Positions 59,368-64,000 of a stretch of 64,000 nucleotides of DNA are shown here, piece after piece; within the stretch, counting starts at the first letter, position 1; each line of letters opens with the position of its first letter. A program made the position numbers and the translations under genes. The notes beneath the pieces were generated by a model. The model was not told the DNA's origin. It searched no databases and saw nothing but the letters and a program-made list of their open reading frames with translations. This DNA comes from Arachis hypogaea (Eukaryota > Streptophyta > Magnoliopsida > Fabales > Fabaceae). Location: assembly GCF_003086295.3 (NCBI RefSeq), contig NC_092050.1, positions 151,224,699 to 151,288,698 of the forward strand. The letters run 5' to 3'.

Positions 59368-60389
59368 ATAAATAAAAGGTAAAATACTTATATAAACCAA
59401 AAGTAACCTAATATTACATCAATCATCTAAAACAAAAAACGTTATTTAAATGTCTTCATGCATATATTTATGTAAATTGAATTTACTGAATTCGATTTAC
59501 ATATTTTAGTAGTAAATCAAATTAATGTGTATCAAATTACATGGAGCACTACATTTAAATATAAATCGAATTCATATAATTCGAATTAGCTATCGTGACA
59601 CTAAATCGAATCTAGTTGATTCAATTTACTACTATACGGCATATATAGTAAATCGAATAAAGTTAATTGTTTATTTATTTTATATTAACTATAAAACATA
59701 ACCCTTTGAATCCAAATAAAATATTAAAAAAAAATAAAATGAATAAGAATAAAAATTTAACTTTTGTGTTTTAGTTCAAATTCCAAAAAATCTATATTTT
59801 TATAAACTTATAAATTTAAAATAGAACAATAAAAGATTTCTAAAAATTTATTAAAAATTATCGTTTGACTCATTAGCATCTAAAGAATCATTACCGGGTC
59901 TTTTGATATTGAAAAAGTTAATATAAAGTATAACCCTCCAAGGTGGCATAAGAGTTAAAACTTGAATTTTTTTACAATCAGAAGTAACAGATAGTTATAC
60001 AAATTAAAATGATCAACTATATTTATAAAATATGTAAATTGAGAAATAATTAAAATGACCAACTATATACCAATGAGCCTTAGTTCACATGGCATATCTC
60101 CCCTCTCCACCTCAAAGTTCTCAGGTTTAAATCCTATCAATTGATTCATTTGGGATCGATCAACTACAATACAATTCAGAGCAATGCCCTAAACCTTAGC
60201 TAGCCGGGTTTGCTTAATAAATTTATCAGTACCAAAATAACAAGCTAACTACTCCTGAAAGGATAATGGTTATGAGAGGATGAGAGAATGAGAGGATGAG
60301 AGGGGGGAACCACTGGGTGGGGCAGGTTTAGGGTTCTTTAACCGTGCACGAAAGATCCTAAGGTTTGGAATCGAGAAGAATACCATCGC

Positions 60390-62640
60390 TTGAAAAATGA
60401 ATATTTCTCTGTGTTTGTGGATAATCTACCGGAGAATATTTCGAAGAGGGAATTATATTACTTGTTCGGCAGGACGGGAAGAATTAACGACATTTATCTT
60501 TCCCGTAAACGTAAAAATGGAAGGATCTATCTCTTTGCTTTTGTACGTTACACGATGAAAGGAAGCACTCTGAAGGCTATTTCGGAGATGAATCATATGA
60601 GACTACAAGGTAAGATAGTATCAGCAGGAGAAGCTAAATTTAGAAGGCTTCCACAGGGGAAGGAGCGTCCGATGCATGTGGAGCCGAGAGTTCAACATGA
60701 GGAGGAACCTAAGAAATCTGTTAGTGCGAAAGAGGTGGTGATCGTACAAGAGGTGGAAGTGACGAAGAATGATACGCAAGTAGCTGACCAACATGGGAGT
60801 GGACGGACGAAAAGGGTTGAAGTGTCAATAGCGGAAGAGAATATGAATTGGTTAGTGCGGAGCTTAGTAGGAAGTACTTTGAAACCTGCAGACCTCTAAT
60901 CGTTGAAAATGACAATTTGCAAAAATATGCCTCAAGTTGTAGAAGTAAGAGAAATAGGTGCTTGCAAAGTGTTAGTGACTTTTGATACTGCAAAGCATGC
61001 AACCGAGATGTTTACCTTTAAACTGGATAGGATGTTGCAATTTTTTCATAAGGTCAGGAGGTGGGAGGAGTCCGAATGGTGTGAGACTCGAAGAGTTTGG
61101 TTGGAGTGCTATGGGGTGCCTTTACATGTCTGGTCATCAGAAACGTTTAAAACCATAGGAGGACTTTGGGGAGACGTGGTTATGTGTGAGGTAGACACAA
61201 AAGTAGGATCATCTCTTAGAACTGGACGGGTTCAAGTTGATACATGCATTTTTTACGTCATTAGTGATTGGGTTCACATCTCGGTTGGTATTAGTAGTTT
61301 TGATATCTTTGTGAAAGAGGTAGGTTTTGATGTATGTGATATAAAAAGCACGATGTGAGGCCAAGTTGATTGTACTGTGGTCGGAATGTCTGGTTCTGGT
61401 GGTAGTAGCCTGACGAAGGGGACAGTACCGTGGGATCCGGGGACTGACCTGATGGTTTTGGATACAAAGGTGATCGATGATGAGGAGGATAGAATGGTCA
61501 TTCAGGAGATGTTTTTGAATGATTTAAATTTGAATTATTCAAATTTGAATAATACATTTAAGATGATTGATTCTGTTAGCTACACCGAGAAAAATGGAAA
61601 GGAGGATTATAGGGGATATGACTTGAATGAGGAGGTGGGGTCGAAGAGAAGCAAGTTTTTGACGTGTGTGGAGGTGGGGTTGTTCATGAGGATACAAGGA
61701 ATTGTGACTTCCAACAAACGGGCTACTCTTTTAAGTGCACGTCTAATTTATGTAAGGTTGGTGGGTGTGAATTGGGCTTGGGGGTAAGTGGCCCAATACT
61801 AAAAAGAATGAAACATGGGCCTCGGTCTAGTGGGATCCAGCAAGTGGAGTGGGAGAATGAGGAAGGGGCTGAAATGGGCTGGATGTTGGGCTAAGAGGTT
61901 GACGAGTTACACAATGTGGATAGGGTGGGTTTGGTGGGAGCTGAATCGGGGCAGGCTAGAGGGTCGCGGGTCACAAAGAAACCTGAAAGAGAAAGCCTGC
62001 GCGATAGGGCGCCGCTTATGCGGGACGTGCGAGGCCACCCAGCAACTCCTGGTTCTCATGCTGGCGCTACGGGGACGGATGAGCCACTCGAACAGAAACC
62101 TTTGGCGGCTTCTGTTTGAGGATCCATGGCTGATCCAGGGTGCGGCGATCCAACGAGCGGTGATGTTGTTGATGGAGGTACGGTGGCGTCGCGGCTGGAG
62201 GGGGTGACAATCCTGGGTGCGGCAACAAGGACACCGGAGCCGAAGGAACCGAAAGGAGATGAGGAGGTCTGTCTCTCTTGTGAAAATGGTTCGGGGATCC
62301 TGGCACAAGTGGGTAGGGTTCAAAGAGCTTCGGAACTGGTCACATGTATAGTTGCAGATATACAAGATGTTGCTAATGGAGAGAGAAGGTTTGCGGCTAA
62401 TGCTAGATCCGATACAGAGGCAAAGCGACGGAACGGTATAGAGGAGGTCAGCATAACGGAACAAGATCAGCTAAAGGAAAATGAGGACACTTGGACTTTG
62501 GCAATGGATTCGGGGAGCTATGTTATATGACGAAGAAGTGGATATTATGGCAATTTTGTAAGCGCAGAATGAAGAACTAGCGGTGAAGAGAAAGATGGCG
62601 AAACAAAAAGAAAAAGCACGAAGGAGTCAGCCTAAAAATC
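60390..62640 (+). pseudogene. LINE ORF1 (RRM and DUF4283-like), broken
   Basis: ORF1 of plant L1-type LINEs binds the element's RNA. It starts at 60390 (MKNEYFSVFVDNLPENIS) with an RRM over roughly residues 7-80 (FVDNLPENISKRELYYLF, IYLFAFVRY). After an in-frame TAA at 60897 it continues with a DUF4283-like region (VWLECYGVPLHVWSSETFK). Another stop follows at 61356 and a frame change near 61650, after which the frame at 61664-61894 and the later one at 62126-62530 read better. It ends with a basic tail (KRKMAKQKEKARRSQPK) just before ORF2. The stops show the ORF is dead. Confidence 0.75.
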
Positions 62641-62668
62641 ACAATAAGGTGAGTAAAAACGTTTTTAA

Positions 62669-62830
62669 ATGATTTTTAGCTGTTGGAATATTCGGGGGTT
62701 GAGGGGGGTTAGATTCTTTGCAGTGATTTGGAATATCTGCTGAGAACGTAATGACAGAGTTTTTAAGAATAAAGAAGTAAGTGTTGAGGTTGAGGTTATA
62801 CAAGAAAGGACGTTTTTGAGCTCTAAGGAG
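62669..62830 (+). pseudogene. LINE ORF2 remnant: endonuclease start fused to C-terminus
   Basis: MIFSCWNIRGLRGV is the canonical start of the plant LINE apurinic endonuclease. It continues without a visible joint into FFAVIWNIC, a stop, then ERNDRVFKNKEVSVE, which matches the far C-terminus of LINE ORF2 proteins. A full ORF2 is over 1,000 residues, so several kilobases are absent. Confidence 0.75.
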
Positions 62831-63790
62831 TAGGTTGATAATGAAGCTCTTGGTTGTTGATGGCAATACCAGAGAAGATAAGGGATTGATAACCGTTATA
62901 CTTGGATTTGCTTTGTGAGTCTGTTTGTTTGCTGCTCCACTTTAGTGTGTTGAGCTTTCTTTGTTTAAAAAAAAAATTGACCAACTATATTATAATGATT
63001 AAAATATTATATCAAATAAATTATAATTAAAATATTATATCAATTTATATATTGATATAATATTGATATATCAATATGTAAATATAGTTAGTCATTTTAT
63101 AATGTAGTTAGTCATTTTAATTATTTTTTAATTTACATATTGTATAAATATAGTTGGTCACTTTATAATGCATAACTATCTGTTAAGAAAAAATCCAATT
63201 TTTAATTTCTATGGCACCTTGGAGGGCTATACTTTATATTTTTTTCAACATCAAAAGTCTCGTTAATGATTCTTTAGATGTTAATGAGTCAAATGATCAT
63301 TTTTAAAATTTTTAGAAATAGTTTATAAGTCCGTTTTGAATTTATAAGTTTATAAAGATGTAGATTTTTCTGGAATTTGAACTAAAACAAAGAAGCTAAA
63401 TTTCTATTTTTTTTATATTAAATTCAAATGGAGTATTTTGTTATTGACATTTATGTTTTAAAGTTAATATAAAATAAATAAATAATTAACTTAAAAGTAG
63501 TAAATGTCAATAATCTGTACAGATAGTAAATCGAATCAAGTTGATTCAATTTACTATATATGTGCAATGTAAATCGAATCAACTAGATTCGATTTAGTGT
63601 TACAATAGCTAATTCGAATTATACGAATTCGATTTATGTTTAAATATAGTGCTCCATGGAATGCGATACACATTAATTCGATTTACATAAATATATGCAT
63701 AAAGACATTCAAATAACGTTTTTTATTTTGGGTGATTCATGTAATATTAGGTTACTTTTGGTTTATATAAGTGTTTTACCCATAAATAAA

Positions 63791-64000
63791 TCCTTCATAT
63801 TATTAGGATTTAAAGTTTAGTACTTAATATTTATGAATTGAATTTGTCCATAAATTTTAATTTTATACTTCTTTGGTCTATTTTTTAATTCAACAAGTAT
63901 GATTAAAAATAAAACAATAAGCTTATAATTAATATAACATAATATTGAAATTAATTTAAAACATAGGGTAAAGTACTAAATTGGTCCCCTAAATTTGGGC
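63791..64000. other. AT-rich end of the window
   Basis: No gene seen. The last bases (TAAAGTACTAAATTGGTCCCCTAA) resemble the start of a common plant repeat, but they are cut by the window edge. Confidence 0.4.

Larger units (their letters stand above)
60070..62977 (+). mobile_element. LINE with a SINE-like head, internally deleted, inside the foldback element
   Basis: An identical 13-bp direct repeat TGACCAACTATAT flanks this segment (60056-60068 and 62979-62991), and it ends in poly-A (62968-62977), as expected of target-primed retrotransposition. It begins with CCAATGAGCCTTAGTTCACA and a B-box-like GGTTTAAATCC, the same tRNA-like head as the SINE at 36754-36846. LINE ORF1 follows from about 60390. 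ORF2 starts at 62669 (MIFSCWNIRGL, the endonuclease start) and jumps directly to a C-terminal RT segment (ERNDRVFKNKE), so most of ORF2 is missing. Confidence 0.8.
59377..63781. mobile_element. Mutator-like foldback element with about 0.7-kb inverted arms
   Basis: The ends are long inverted repeats: left arm 59377 to about 60069, right arm about 62978 to 63781. The left starts AGGTAAAATACTTATATAAA and the complement of the right starts GGGTAAAACACTTATATAAA. A 9-bp direct repeat ATAAATAAA flanks it (59368-59376 and 63782-63790), the Mutator-superfamily size, although the word is low-complexity. The arms hold repeated GAATCGATTT-type words and carry no transposase. The centre is filled by a separate retroelement insertion (60070-62977). 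The right arm's inner end has extra AT-rich sequence (62990-63105) with no partner on the left. Confidence 0.85.

Noticed and set aside
60078..60140. Functional tRNA gene
   Set aside because: A- and B-box-like words are present but no cloverleaf stem pairs could be drawn; the sequence matches a SINE head.

Overview
The window looks like nuclear DNA of a dicot, most likely a legume. Three plant nuclear genes with introns (an HKT1 sodium transporter, ethanolamine-phosphate cytidylyltransferase and a small complex I subunit) sit in very AT-rich DNA packed with nested transposable elements. Several repeats look like ones I associate with Arachis (peanut): the MITE ending in GGTRAAAACTCAG, the LTR rich in ACGCGTACGCGT, and Tat-type Ty3/gypsy elements. 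The genus is an inference from recognition, not something the sequence proves.

Layout. 1-3540: exons 2 and 3 of an HKT1 paralogue with a normal 3' end but no exon 1 in view, plus a Mutator-type MITE. 7180-12195: a complete but decayed Ty1/copia element on the minus strand. 12737-13020: a foldback MITE. 13626-24774: a Tat-type Ty3/gypsy element (A, plus strand) with an internal 2.5-kb tandem duplication of RT-RNase H and an antisense gene near its 3' end. 26237-28959: a complete three-exon HKT1 gene with a small solo LTR in intron 2. 29687-33089: ethanolamine-phosphate cytidylyltransferase on the minus strand, convergent with HKT1, with an apparent 1-nt insertion in exon 7. 35152-35944 and 41624-43363: two related hAT-like elements, the second carrying another hAT-like insertion. 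37500-40600: a 5'-truncated LINE split by a 1.37-kb solo LTR. 43659-53226: a second Tat-type Ty3/gypsy element (B, minus strand) with a homologous antisense gene. 55958-57285: a complex I NDUFB4-like gene on the minus strand with site II promoter motifs. 59377-63781: a long-inverted-repeat Mutator-like element split by a SINE-headed, internally deleted LINE.

Most element boundaries rest on target-site duplications read directly from the sequence: CTCCT (copia), GTTAC (gypsy A), GGTAT (gypsy B), TATTC (large solo LTR), TCCTG/TCATG (small solo LTR), a 14-bp repeat (LINE at 37500), a 13-bp repeat (LINE at 60070), 9-bp repeats (three Mutator-type elements) and 8-bp repeats (hAT-like elements). 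They allow relative dating. By eye the LTR pairs differ by about 8% (gypsy A), 7% (copia) and 4% (gypsy B). The duplicated halves inside gypsy A differ by only about 3% where I compared them, so that duplication probably arose after the element inserted.

The host genes do not form a pathway. The points of most interest are the HKT1 partial tandem duplication and its GC-AG intron, the probable frameshift in the cytidylyltransferase gene, the intron-containing coiled-coil antisense gene carried by both gypsy elements, and the SINE-LINE composite nested in a foldback transposon.
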